This document shows, piece by piece, positions 20,715-31,911 of a stretch of 64,000 nucleotides of DNA; positions within the stretch are counted from its first letter, which is position 1; each line of letters begins with the position of its first letter. A model generated the notes under the pieces. That model searched no databases. It saw only the letters and a list, made by a program, of their open reading frames with translations, and was not told the DNA's origin. The position numbers and the translations under genes were made by a program. The stretch comes from Endocalyx cinctus (taxonomy: Eukaryota; Ascomycota; Sordariomycetes; Amphisphaeriales; Apiosporaceae), in assembly GCA_001600455.1 (NCBI GenBank), contig BCKC01000005.1, positions 1,364,001 through 1,428,000 of the forward strand, given 5' to 3'.

Positions 20715-22825
20715 TCACCTCAAAATCAACGACCTCGCAAAACCCAAAACGTCCCCCACCACGGAAGCCGAAGAAAGAGGCCGCCTCGGCTCGCCGAACA
20801 GCCTGACCATCTTAGCCTCCAACCAACGCCTGCGATCCGGCCGCCTCGTCAGCAGGTGCGCGAGCCCCAGCGGCGTCGCCATGTGCAGGACCCCGAAGGG
20901 GGACAGGGGCTCGCTCCACTCGACCGCCCTGCAGATGTTTTCTATGAGCGCCTCGTTCTCGTCTTCGTCTCCGGGTCCGTCCCCGCCGCGGTTGTGGGAC
21001 GGGAGGAGGAAGTCGACGAGGCGCGATAGCTCGTTGATCAGCAGGATCCAGGTCCAGCAGTATACGTACGTCTTCTGCAGGTAGGCCGCGCTATTGTTAC
21101 TGCTGTTATTATTGATCATGTCGGGAGGCTGGTGGTATTGCTGGTACTGATGATGCTGAGCCGGAATTTTCGCGGCGCTGCCACAGGTACTACTACTATT
21201 CATCTCGGACGGGGACGAGGTAGATGGGCAAGGCGAAAGCGCGTAAGGCGAGTACGGCGACGCAAACGTCGGGGTCGAAGAAGAGGGAGAGGAAGAAGAC
21301 GAAAAAGAAGTAGAAGAAGAAGAGATCACGTCGAAGTCGTATATCATCGGGACCTCGGGGTCGGCCCCGGGAGACGGGATCTCGATGTAAGGCAGCAGCG
21401 CGCCGACGTAGACGGCCGTGCCGTCCGCGTCGGCCAGTATATCTCCCAGCGCCGACCGGGAGCTGCGAAGCCGCGTCGCGATGTCTTCGATTTCGGACGG
21501 TCCTTGGGAAGAGAGGTTCCCGTCAGGGTTCGGAAGGAGTAGGTCGCGCACCCCTTTTATCATTCTCGCTATGCGCGAGAACTCGACCACGGTTCGCTGG
21601 CACATGGTTTCGAATATGTCCGGGTTGTGAGCGTCCATGTACTCGAGGCGCTGCCATTCGGGATCCTCGAGAAAGTCGTCGACTTCGGATTTGGTCGTCG
21701 CCATACCCTATAAAGTATTTCCTCACGCGTAAGAAAAGGTTCCCCTTTTTTTGGATTATCGTTATGGTATAGGACATCTTCATGCATACTTACGATGTAT
21801 CCTATTATAGAGCGGAAAGCCGCGAGGCTCAACTCGTCGCCCGCTATTCGAGCAGGCCCGCTAGCTTTGATAAGGTTAACGGCACCTATATAATGACAGT
21901 GACTCTGTCAGCAGGTCGTCGTTATTAATAGCTAGTCAAGAACTTGTTGCGTAGAATTTTGATTTGAAAAGATGAGTTTCATAAAAGATAGTTTCGAATA
22001 GGTCATATATGTATACAATATCATAGAATGAATGTAAACGTACCGTTGAGATGCGTGATCCAGCAAGGCATGGAACCAATGAAATTTCCAAACACCTCGC
22101 TTAACATCAATATGATGATTGCGATTAGCGTAGTACCCTTGTACCGCTCCTCCGGGTCGTTAAGAGTCTCCTGCAACATTCTCAGAATATTGATGTACAT
22201 ATCGGACCGCAGGTGCTCGTCGACGCCGATACCGCCCGTAGTCATTGCCTTTCTTGTCGGGGCCAACGAGTTCGCCGCGGAGTCATCGTACAGCGCAACT
22301 AGGTACTCGACCGAGAGGTCCAAGATGGTCGACTGTCCTATGTAGCGCGGCAACAGGCCCAGGGTCTTATTTAAGTTGAAGAGACTCCAACCCGTCGACG
22401 CCGGATCCAGGGCCGCGACGAGACGGCCGCGTAGCATGTCAACAGGCGTCGAAGGAGGGCTCGCCGGCGGGTTAGGCGTCAGAGACTGAGACCACGAAGA
22501 AGGTGAGGGCGAAGGCGAAGGGGAAGGACGCCTCGAGACAGCAGTCAGGTTGCGCCGGCCGACTCGAAATTTCTGGAAGGTCGACCCGTTATCGGCCTTC
22601 CGGGTCCTTACCATGGGCATCTCGCCGTTCAGTACCAGGTTCGGTCGCTCATCCGACTGGTACGCGTTCTCCTGGTGCTGTTGATGCTGCTGCTGCTTCT
22701 GGTCGACGAATGTCCACTTCACCCGCTTTTGGCACTCTTCCCCTCGTTTCTGACATTGGCCGCATACCGGTGTCGCTTCGTCACACTATTTTTCATGTAA
22801 GCAGTAATCCCATTTTGTTGTCAGT

Positions 22826-22859
<34 letters not shown>

Positions 22860-23036
22860 AAGAGAGAGGGGGGGCGGGAGAGGGGAGAAAAGAGAGTCGA
22901 AACAGAAAAGAAGGGATTAATGAGGGTGCATAACTTCGGTCTCCAAGAAGAAAAGTAGAGAGAAAAATATCATACTTGCCTTCACTTTACGTCTTCGGCA
23001 GGTGCCACATGAATTCGCTCGGGGAACGCCAACCAT
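20715..23036 (-). CDS. Zn2Cys6 transcription factor with GC-AG first intron
   Basis: Four exons, 22980-23036, 22044-22785, 21794-21885 and 20715-21707, give 627 residues in one frame. Exon 1 encodes MVGVPRANSCGTCRRRKVK and exon 2 resumes CDEATPVCGQCQKRGEEC, a perfect binuclear cluster split by an intron. The donor of that intron is GCAAGT, a GC-AG intron, and the intron carries a (TA)n(GA)n run. Downstream are a Gln/His-rich and (Ser-Pro)n linker, then a regulatory region with ILMLSEVFGNFIGSMPCWITHLNGAVNLIK and GDELSLAAFRSIIGYI, typical of fungal transcription factor 2 proteins. A long Ser-rich stretch and an Asn/Gln-rich stretch interrupt the C-terminal half. Its targets are unknown and no metabolic neighbour stands out. 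Confidence 0.88.
22826..22870. repeat. (TA)n(GA)n microsatellite in intron 1 of the regulator
   Basis: About 11 TA units are followed by GA units and a G-rich tail. Confidence 0.85.
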
Positions 23037-24300
23037 GATTTCTTCCTGACTCAATCGAAACGATTGCGATGATGACGAGAACTTCCAAAATCATGCGATA
23101 GGGAGTGATGATGATAAATAATAATAATGACACGATAAGTAGCGATTTAGAGTAGTAAGATAGGGGTTTATCCTAACAATATCTTATTTGATTGTGGTTA
23201 AGCTCGTATCTTCCCCTTTCCCTGTCATTTGGCTGCTTATTTGAGGTTGAATATGGGGGCGACATCGAAGTTAAATAAAGATGACCGGTGGCACAATTCA
23301 ATATAGAGTATAGCATCATGAGCACCGAAACGGGATGAGGCAGCCAGGGAGAGAGAGAGAGAGAGAGAAAGAATGACATTTTGATGGTACCCAGTACCTT
23401 GTTACCCCTGGTATGCGGTGATGGATATGCTATGCGCATGGTCCTTCTTAGACGATTGAGCACTAATTGGCCCGGAAATCCTATTTTTCTTCTTCTGCAT
23501 AGTGGTAAAACACGAGGAAGAGGAGGTATGGAAATGATTTCATGACGGTACGTCACATCAGACTATCTCTTCTTACTATCGTAGGGCTGAGGAGAGGTAA
23601 CCAAAGGTCAAAACTGCCAGTAAATGTGAACGGCGAGAGGATTGAGCTGATTTGCCCACGTTGTGTTGTGTAACCTTATGTCGCCTTATAAGTTATCAAT
23701 CGGGAAATAAAGCTACCTGGGTGTCAGGAAGATGGGGGACAGCAAGCTGAATGTATGGCACTTCCAAAGAATAACATGAATGATTTCTACCAATCGGAGA
23801 GATGAGATGGCCCTGATCATGCATGGTTGCACCAATACATTCTTATTATATTATTGGCAGAGTTTCTTACATGATCCATTGGGTACAACACAAATCATCA
23901 TTTTGAAAAGAGGTTCACGTTAATGATGCTCTCCGTCCTCGGAAGTACCGTAGGATATGCTATGAATATTTCTTCTTTCAAAACGTATATCTACAACAAC
24001 TACTGCATGTCAGCATAATTACACCAATTTAGATAGCAGAGCAATAGGCTGATTCATCTGTGCAGTAAAGTTCGATTTATATTTCCTTTGTGAACATTTC
24101 ATGTAACCCCAATCTCGGTCCCTTTCTCACAATATGTAAGATGATAATCGTAACCTATCCATATAGGTAGGTCCTGTATCGAATCACGACATAATGCAAT
24201 TGGATTCGGTTGTGTATGATAAGTAAAATATCAGCTTAAAAACTTTAGAATAAAATAAAAAACCTTTTAATGATATAAATCATCGAATATAGTGTATATC
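23037..24300. other. upstream region of the regulator, no gene seen
   Basis: It holds a (GA)n run at 23349-23369. No convincing exon or RNA gene is seen. Confidence 0.5.
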
Positions 24301-24667
24301 TCAGCGGATGCCCTTGTCACCACTCTCCCCAGCTCGTAGGACTTTTTCTTGGTAGGCGGTGACCTGCAGGGGCTGTTCAAGTTCCGAAGAGGATGGTGGT
24401 GGGGGTAATGCCGCGGAATATGAATAGTTCCGGCCCATAAGGTTGCTGTCGTTTAAATTTAGAAGATCTCCTTTGTAAGGAGGCTTAGATGGTTTCTTCC
24501 CCTTCGCTGGCGTTGAAATCAATATTACATGCGGTGATAATTAGAGGAATTTCTCGTAAAGAAATATCGAGGAATGCGATCCTAGATTTCCGGTATCCCT
24601 CCGCCGGTTCGACCGAGGGATGAACCGTCAGATTCAGAGTTATCAAACGGGAGGAGATGCCGCCCAT
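24301..24667 (-). CDS. possible small gene or broken remnant, two overlapping frames
   Basis: A 60-codon frame from ATG 24667 (MGGISSRLITLNLTVHPSVE...) overlaps by about 38 bp a second open frame ending at 24301 that encodes KGKKPSKPPYKGDLLNLN and ALPPPPSSSELEQPLQVTAYQEKVLRAG. The second frame has protein-like composition but no ATG of its own before Met residue 29. The only GT..AG pair bridging the frames is 22 bp, too short for an intron. It may be a frameshifted remnant, a start in the first frame with unusual decoding, or chance. I recognise no family. Confidence 0.25.
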
Positions 24668-24997
24668 GACGCCTTCTTTCCTCCGACGAATGGAATTGAC
24701 AGGACGCTTCCCTTGGCACGGGTCTCTTCTAATTAATTAATATTGATGCTTTCACCGTAATTTCGGACATCTTCCAGCTCAAATATCAGGCATTCTGTAC
24801 TTTGAAATAGGATAGGCCTCATGGCTACACTAGATCTGACTTGACCCTTCAATAGTATCAACCTCAGATAGGAACTGATATGTATCAAATAAAGCTGACA
24901 GTTTGAGATAGTATTGCACAACTGTAGCGCATTATTTCGCCACCGCAGATACCTTATATTGGGTTATAGCAGCATGGATCCAATCGCAAAGTGGTTA
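24668..24997. other. short spacer
   Basis: Nothing notable is seen apart from AT-rich sequence next to the hydrolase 3' end. Confidence 0.5.
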
Positions 24998-26227
24998 TCA
25001 GTATGCGCGAAATAACTTCTTGATAGAATACCACCATTTTTTCCTCTTCTCCTTCTTCGTGGTATATCTTCGTTCCTGGCGGCCTCCGTCTATATTTCCG
25101 TCTGCGCCCGGAGACACTTCTTCGTCATCCGCCTCATCGTCTCCGTCGGCGCCGTCCAAGCAACGCAATACCCATTCCACACCCTCAACGACCAAATCGG
25201 GTCTGTCCCTGACGACGTTATGCCCGCAGTCCTTGACGAAAACAAACTTGTTGCGGCGCGAAAGCCGGAGCTGCCTTTTCTTCAGCCGTAGATCTTCGTC
25301 GTCGGTCATCTTTAGCATCTCCTTGCGAAAGTGGACCACCTTGCGCTTCTCTTCCTTCGCAATGCCGTCGCCGTTGTCCTCCTCGGCTTGCTGCATGCTG
25401 ACCTCGAGCTCCTCCCACTTGTCCTTGAGACTATTTCCTCGGATGACACACAGCGGTCGGCGGCCTAGGATGCGGTTCTTCAGTTGATACTCGTCTATCT
25501 CGGTACTGAGCCCGCCTTCCTGGCCGGTCTCTACCAAAACCATGCCTGCGATATCACCTAACCAACTGTGACTTTCGTCTTGGTGTTCAGTTTTATTCCC
25601 GGCTTCCCCTGCCCCTCCGCCACCGCTACCGCCATCACTTTTGGTGTTTTGTTGCCGTCGCTGAAGGAAGATTCGGGCGAATGCACCACCGTAGGAGTGG
25701 GCGATTAGAATATACGTCTCGTTTTTTCCAGCTAGGCCCTCTCGTTGGAGGCACTTCTCCAGACTGGCAGTTGCTTCTTCCGGTTTCGGGTTGGCCTCTC
25801 CGCGATCATACAAGAGGACGCGCAAACCTTTTGACTGTAGCGTGCTTGCGAGGACGTCCCACGTGGGCGAGCAAGTTTCGCCGGAACCGTGAAAACATAT
25901 TACCAAGGGTTTTGTTTTTGGTATTTCGGAAATGATATAATTTTGGGTTTTATCGGAAGCATTGTTACTGTTGCTGTTGCTGTTCTTGTGATGGTGGATA
26001 TTTTGGTCAAGTAATGATGGCGAAGGCGATGACGTAGTGTTTTGTTGAGTATGTCCGATTGTGGATCCATCTACGACAACGGCACTGGTCGCAGAGTCAT
26101 CTCTGCCGGCGTTATTTGTCGGAAGTAATAATCGATATCTGGGTAGAAGATCTGTCGAAGTACCATCACTGTCCTCCTCACGAAGAATAATATCTTCATT
26201 ATCTCGAATAATCGCAGACGACGCCAT
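24998..26227 (-). CDS. alpha/beta hydrolase fold protein
   Basis: A single exon of 409 residues with a Ser/Asn/His-rich N-terminal 95 residues. The core starts at KPLVICFHGSGETC, where His113-Gly114 form the oxyanion region; LLIAHSYGG-type sequence TYILIAHSYGGAFAR places the nucleophile Ser178 in a G-x-S-x-G-like elbow with His-Ser-Tyr-Gly-Gly. The C-terminal FVKDCGHNVVRDRPDLVVEGVEWVL holds the catalytic His. An insertion rich in Gly and Glu separates the halves, and the tail is acidic and then strongly basic (TTKKEKRKKWWYSIKKLFRAY). It is an esterase, lipase or related hydrolase of unknown substrate, with no signal peptide. Confidence 0.85.
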   Translation of the reverse strand: MASSAIIRDNEDIILREEDSDGTSTDLLPRYRLLLPTNNAGRDDSATSAVVVDGSTIGHTQQNTTSSPSPSLLDQNIHHHKNSNSNSNNASDKTQNYIISEIPKTKPLVICFHGSGETCSPTWDVLASTLQSKGLRVLLYDRGEANPKPEEATASLEKCLQREGLAGKNETYILIAHSYGGAFARIFLQRRQQNTKSDGGSGGGGAGEAGNKTEHQDESHSWLGDIAGMVLVETGQEGGLSTEIDEYQLKNRILGRRPLCVIRGNSLKDKWEELEVSMQQAEEDNGDGIAKEEKRKVVHFRKEMLKMTDDEDLRLKKRQLRLSRRNKFVFVKDCGHNVVRDRPDLVVEGVEWVLRCLDGADGDDEADDEEVSPGADGNIDGGRQERRYTTKKEKRKKWWYSIKKLFRAY

Positions 26228-27982
26228 CCTCTTCGTCGTTAATCAGGTGCGGAACCCGACTTCAGCTCCAGTTCTGGTTACTTAAGCTAAGATATCCGGG
26301 GTTTCCGTCTTGGCTTTCCCCATTCCCTTCTGTCTGCTTTGAAGAAAATAATTCAGAGCGGGGAATAGTACTACTGCAGGTTGATGGGAATTATTGTGTA
26401 CGTGTATAAGCACTTAAGTAGGTATTTACACTACTATGTCTTCACTTTTGTACTGACATCTGACTAATTAGGTATACCAGTTCACTAATTTAAGTACCTA
26501 AGCACTAAGTAAATACCACCTAAGCCTGCTAAACTCACTAAGTAGTATATGTAGTATACACTAGCACACCGCTACACCATGCCTGACAGGCGGTCAAAAA
26601 GGTCGCGCATTCTGGCATTTTTCAGGGTACTTCAACATACAAACAATACAACATGGGTTTATAACATATACGTGAAAAGAAATATAAGAAAACAATGGAA
26701 ACATTGATAATTATAATATTTCATCTTTCTGATTCTGTAAATATCATTATTATTGCTTACGGTTTTATACCAAGAATTCGTATATAAAATAGATAGGTTC
26801 GGGTAGTCTTGGGCTTATGCGCGGTCTATTTTGATTACTGCCTAAGAGGCTCAGAGGTCTGCATAGCATGCTAATTTGAAGTACCTAACTAAACTAATGA
26901 AACAAAATAACACCACATGAAAACTCTTTTCCTCTCGTCCGTACATTAAGTATTTAAGTATTTAAGTATTTACTATATAGTAGGTGAAGTATATGTAATA
27001 TGTGTATATATACAGAGTACCTAGGTAAGCACTTAAGTCTAACTTACATAGTTAGTAATAGAAATACATACGGCCAAGCAGCTTCATTGATAACGCCTCC
27101 GGTAGAATCCAAAACCAGCGTATCTGACGGTTGCCTACCTTGAGACTCATTTCGGCATTCATGCAGGAGCTGAAGTTGCAATATCGTGCGCTTCATGCCG
27201 GCCCTATGATCCTGCAACGGATGGGTATAACTGGGTTCCCGAACGGTAACCTCGAGAGGGCTGGTTGAAACTGGAAGGATGATGCAGAACCAACATTCCA
27301 CCTAGCTATTCATCAAGAGCAAGGAGCCTCAACTAGGCGCATGTTCCCGCTGGACGGTGCCCTATCGGAATCTATGGGATCTTCTAAGCAGACGGATGCC
27401 GAAGGGCACAGCAAGGATTCCTTCTGCGTCATCTTCCGCTCTGTCTGCAGCTACCAGTTCCCTACTCGCCTAAACTATAATATTAGGATTTGGTTTCCAT
27501 GAAATATATATTCATCAAGACATCGGTGGAGGCGACTTTATATATCCGCCCAGGAACTTGATTGCGATAAAAAGGGGGTTTGGTCAGTGAGGCGTCATTC
27601 ATTCCAATGCGTACAGGTTACGGACCTTTCAGCCCCTCGAATCGAGACCAAAAGCCATACCATAAATACAGCCGACGTTGAAGCAGACGACCAACTGAAC
27701 AAGGACACACCACTCCTATATTCCAGAACCTCAAAAAAAAATCAAACGCGAAGCCCTGGAGCTACTCTACGATACCCCCGAGATATCTCGCGGAGGGGAA
27801 GGGACTTTACGAATAAACCGCCGGAAAGAAGAAGCCTTTCTCCGAACCTGGGTCGGAGCCCATCGGCGCCCGAGAGCCCCCCCTTTTGCACAGTATTAAA
27901 TCACCTCCCTGCTGTGCCAGCCAAGATTTCGGGTGAGCTTGGTCTTCTTCGCGCCAAGGAGGTTGAAGACACGTTTTCTTCT

Positions 27983-28021
<39 letters not shown>

Positions 28022-29113
28022 TAATAAGGCGATGAGGGGATGGATTATATTAAGCGAAAGCCGCAATCGACACCAAGGGGAAAGTTGACCTATTCCGAGT
28101 ACATAAAATATAATCGTGTCAAAACCAGCTTTCCAAAATGGGATACAAGAACAGAACATGATCGATCCCCAAGTGGGAGCCATATCAACCGCCCAAACCT
28201 ATATATAGTAATCAATACACTGAGGTCTCCTCTCAACAGTTACTTCATGGACGGATACGGAAAATATTGATATCAAAGTTGGAGATACCTTAGGAATAAA
28301 TAGTATGTGATAGTACAGATGCCAGGAATGTCATAAAGTACTCAGTGAGTACCCGACCCTGCCAGCGCTGTCCACGGCGATCATACTGTACTGGTAGTAG
28401 TAATTACAATAAGTACCTATTAGGTACTGATGATTAATGTGGCAGTTCTGAATATCTTGAGTGACCTCACACAATATACACCCCTTTCGACCCTTCATTT
28501 CTAATCAAGTAAAATTTTGATCATCTCTTCTTCAATTTCTCGGCTTCACACACACACCCCCGCGTAAATATAATCTTAAAAGAAGCAAACACTATACTAC
28601 TCAACCAACGACGTTCAATATCTCCTTCACCCTACTTTAAAAAGAAGAAAAAAAAACCTGTCATAAAATGAAATTGGGGGTATATCCAAACCAGATCGAA
28701 CCAATCAACCAATCAACCGCAAATCGATCTCTCCCACGTTTCTTTCGTCTCCTCCTTATTACACGCCATGCCAGTACAGTCAGGAAAACCTCGAATAAAA
28801 AGCAAACCCATCAGACGACAAAGTAATAAACACATAATGTCGTGGTTGGGGGCCCTGAAATGAGAGCCTTTAGATGATTTGCCCGCACTTAATAAAATAA
28901 AATAAACGCCTCTTTCCTTATTGTGTCCCAGATTTTATTTTTCTTTCTCCTTAAAACGCCATCGTAGTCAATTCAATACTTCGAAAAAAAATGTTTCATC
29001 GCTGTTTAAATCATCGCTGCCTCGCCTCGATATGCCATTATGAACCCCGCTGCCCCGTGTCGTAGAAAGCAGATTCAAACTCGAATTCAAGTCTTAGTAG
29101 TGCCGCGCTATCG
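26228..29113. other. 2.9 kb AT-rich spacer
   Basis: It is dense in ACTTAAGTA, CCTAGGTA and GTAC-centred palindromes at 26400-26580 and 26945-27050. A (CTT)n(CT)n microsatellite lies at 27977-28018. Open frames at 27044-27301 and 27587-28024 lack family features and the second runs into the microsatellite, so I do not call them genes. Confidence 0.5.
27977..28018. repeat. CTT/CT microsatellite
   Basis: TTCTTCTTCT is followed by about 15 CT units. Confidence 0.85.
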
Positions 29114-30686
29114 TCAGCTGAATCCTGGGAATACCTTGATTGCCGCTCGCTTCCCTAGATTTGAAAGACGAAAATATCAGTTCACATTATCAAGGTAATA
29201 AATAAAAAAAAAAAGAAATCAACCGAAATTAAGACCCGTGAGGAAAGGAAAACTCACATCGAGGACGCCCATCATCGCTGTTGCTTTCGTCTATGGGCTC
29301 CACGAGGTCCTGCATGCGTTCTCGAACAGTAACTACTGGGCTTGGTCTTACCACAGGTTGCTGATTTTGTAACACGACCGGCTCGTTAGATTTCGAGGTC
29401 GTGTTGTGGAATAGCTGCCTCTTGAGTGAACTGCTCCAGGAAACGAGCCTCCGACGTCCTGTTTCGACCGTGGGCAGCATTGAACCGCTTGATCTGATGG
29501 ATCTCAACCTTCTCGTGCCAAGCTCTCTGCGTACCATTGAATTTGTTATTTTTGGGCAGAAGCCCGAGGGTAGCATCGATGCCTTGCATGTGGGGCATAG
29601 CGAGCTAATTTCCGACAAGAACTCATCTATGCAGTCAGGATGAAATATGTGACCACATGATAATTCCCGGATGATCGTTTGTCTAGACTCGAAATCATCT
29701 AAACATATCAAGCAGGTGGGCTGATAATGCAATGACCGGTTATTTTTGCTAGCGCTTCCGATTGCCACCGTCTCGCTAGGGCCCGTACTCGTCGGCGATT
29801 GAGGGTTGTTGGTTAAATGTGGTGATGATATAGACGCGTCGTAATGATAGGTAAACAGCGGGAAAGTTTCAATGTGGTCTATGGGCACTTTAAGCCTCTT
29901 AATCCCAAGCGCCTCCAGATTCACCTCTCCGCGCATCACCCGACGACGTAAGGAAGCTCGACGGCGGTTCTGTACGTAATGCATAGTTAATGATGTACCT
30001 CCGATAACAGCCACGAGGAGTCCGACGATAATGAGGACGAAGGCCCATATTTCGAGTGTGCGCGGACCAGTCGATACAGTAAGTTCGGCCCACAGACGTA
30101 CGTAGTCTTCCGGATTCGGGGAATACGTCGCGTTAATCTCGGCCGCGTAAGGCACATCCCAAAGAGAACCGGAATATAAGCTTAGTTGATGCATCAACGT
30201 CTCGCCCGTGGTCCCGGGGACGGCGTAAATGGGGTAGTGATTATCGCGTCTCCATTTTCCTCCGTCGTTCAAATCCCATTCATCGGAGTCTAGTTCGGGA
30301 GGCTTGCTGCTATTGGTATCTGGAAGGTAAACTAACATAGCACGCAGCGGATCTAATCTCGCCGACGCAAAGAACGATTGGGTGCAATCTACGTTGATCC
30401 AAGGGGCTAGGGCGATGAGTTTATAATTTGTGTTGGGTAAATTCGCTTGGCGCGTAGCATTGGCCGGGACATATTTCTTTGCATCGGCGTAACACGGATC
30501 GCTCTCGTCGATGTCCGGTACGTACAGCAAGCCTTTGACGACACCATTTGACGGCGAGACGTAATTAGTGGATAAGGTGGTAATATTTTCGTAGAGGTCT
30601 TCTGAGTAGGCTATCTGACTCTGCGTGGGTGAAAGTGATGCGTTAATAGGAAACGTGATATTTCGAGGGTTAGATACCGAGGACAT
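29114..30686 (-). CDS. membrane-anchored RING-H2 finger protein, probable E3 ubiquitin ligase
   Basis: The main exon 29258-30686 (from MSSVSNPRN) joins in phase to a short last exon 29114-29154 encoding KRAAIKVFPGFS, giving 489 residues; without splicing the frame would end at 29229. A lumenal/extracellular N-terminal half with several N-glycosylation sequons (NIT, NAT, NSS) is followed by one membrane segment (LEIWAFVLIIVGLLVAVIGG) and a basic stop-transfer patch. The RING-H2 is CLICLDDF...CGHIFHPDC...CPTC. This is the PA-TM-RING layout. Such a protein should have a signal peptide, which the MSSV start lacks; an upstream open frame to 30906 is strongly hydrophobic (LHLISTLLCMLSSSFQLIFLA), so a 5' exon is likely. 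An intron from GTATGT just at 30688 to an AG near 30620 could join them but the phase is not certain. Confidence 0.82.
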
Positions 30687-30884
30687 ACAGATAGAGCGGT
30701 GATGTTTCCAAGTATCTGGCTAGGGACGCTATGTCCTCCCGACCATGTAGGATTACTAAATAACAGACTGTATACGCCACGTTAGTATCCCAATCGGCAA
30801 GAAATATCAGCTGAAACGAAGAGGAGAGCATGCAGAGTAAGGTCGATATGAGATGCAGATAGACAATACTAGGCGGGGTGGCGG

Positions 30885-30906
30885 CCAAGGTCAAGGTCAA
30901 GGTCAA
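30885..30906. repeat. hexamer repeat AAGGTC
   Basis: AAGGTC repeats about four times at the very start of the hydrophobic frame upstream of the RING gene. Confidence 0.75.
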
Positions 30907-31800
30907 GAGGATCTCGATATTGCCAAGAACACGACATCTTGGCCAACATAAACCGCCACCATCACCATGGTCGCTGCCTTAATCATCCCTCGTGGAACTA
31001 ATTGGTGAACAAGAAGACAAGCATTTCATAGATGCGACTAGATACTTGGCAGATGGGGGCGGGCGGCTGGGCGGGTAGATGAATCACTGAAAGAGAAACA
31101 AGTATTTATTTGCTTGGCAACTTACACGAAATTCCGAACGGCTTGGAGTGCTATAAAATAAATCAAACGTCAGCCTTTGGTCAGTCTATCATTATTCTCT
31201 TTATTTATTTATTTTCCTCTCGCCAAGACACGTGTTGTCAAATGGTGGTCTTGATGATGCTTTAGTAGATTAAGGGAGATCAGTCCGGTTGGATTGGCGC
31301 CAAGAAGGGGGTTCAATCAACGGCCAAGAACGAGACAAAAGAGAACGTGTTTTTTTAGAATAGAATCAACGGGATAGTCAAATTAAAACGTGAAGCCAAG
31401 ACATGATACAAAAGAGAAATTCATCCACATACACATGCTCTTGAATCATCATTCAAGGGAGCCGCTGAGACACGAAGGTCGGCGGCGCGAAAATATCTAA
31501 TAATTTTCAAGAAGGAAGAAAAAAAAAGAAAAAAAAGGGAAAAGAATAATCAGAAAAAAAGGGGGTATGTTCTGTTTTTGTTTAAATGAGATGTGAGATA
31601 ATAGAAAGGTGAATTAACAACTATTTTGTTATAAAAGATGATGGAGAACAGAGCAAGGAAAATTGTTGTTCTTGGCAAGTTGGGGGTTTATGGGGGATAA
31701 GAAAGTAAAGGTTATTAAGTTACCATAAAAGAAACCTGAGGAAGAGCTATGGGGCGGTCTAGATAGCCTAGCAGGGATATTGGGTTGAGAAATAATAGGG

Positions 31801-31850
31801 GCAGTGTGTGGTGTGTGAGGTGTGTGGTGTGTGAGGTGTGTGTGTGTGTA
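31801..31850. repeat. GTGTGTGAG-type tandem repeat
   Basis: Units of TGTGTGGTGTGTGAGG repeat and end in (GT)n. Confidence 0.75.
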
Positions 31851-31861
31851 CATAGTATGGG

Positions 31862-31911
31862 CTGTACGGGTATGGATATGGGCATGGATATGGGTACGGG
31901 TATGGGTAGAT
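31862..31911. repeat. GGGTATGGATAT tandem repeat
   Basis: About four imperfect units of GGGTATGGATAT are seen. A related two-unit copy lies at 47535-47560. Confidence 0.7.

Noticed and set aside
27587..28024. 145-codon frame ending in a Ser-Leu repeat
   Set aside because: It runs into a CT microsatellite and has no family-like segment or gene signals.
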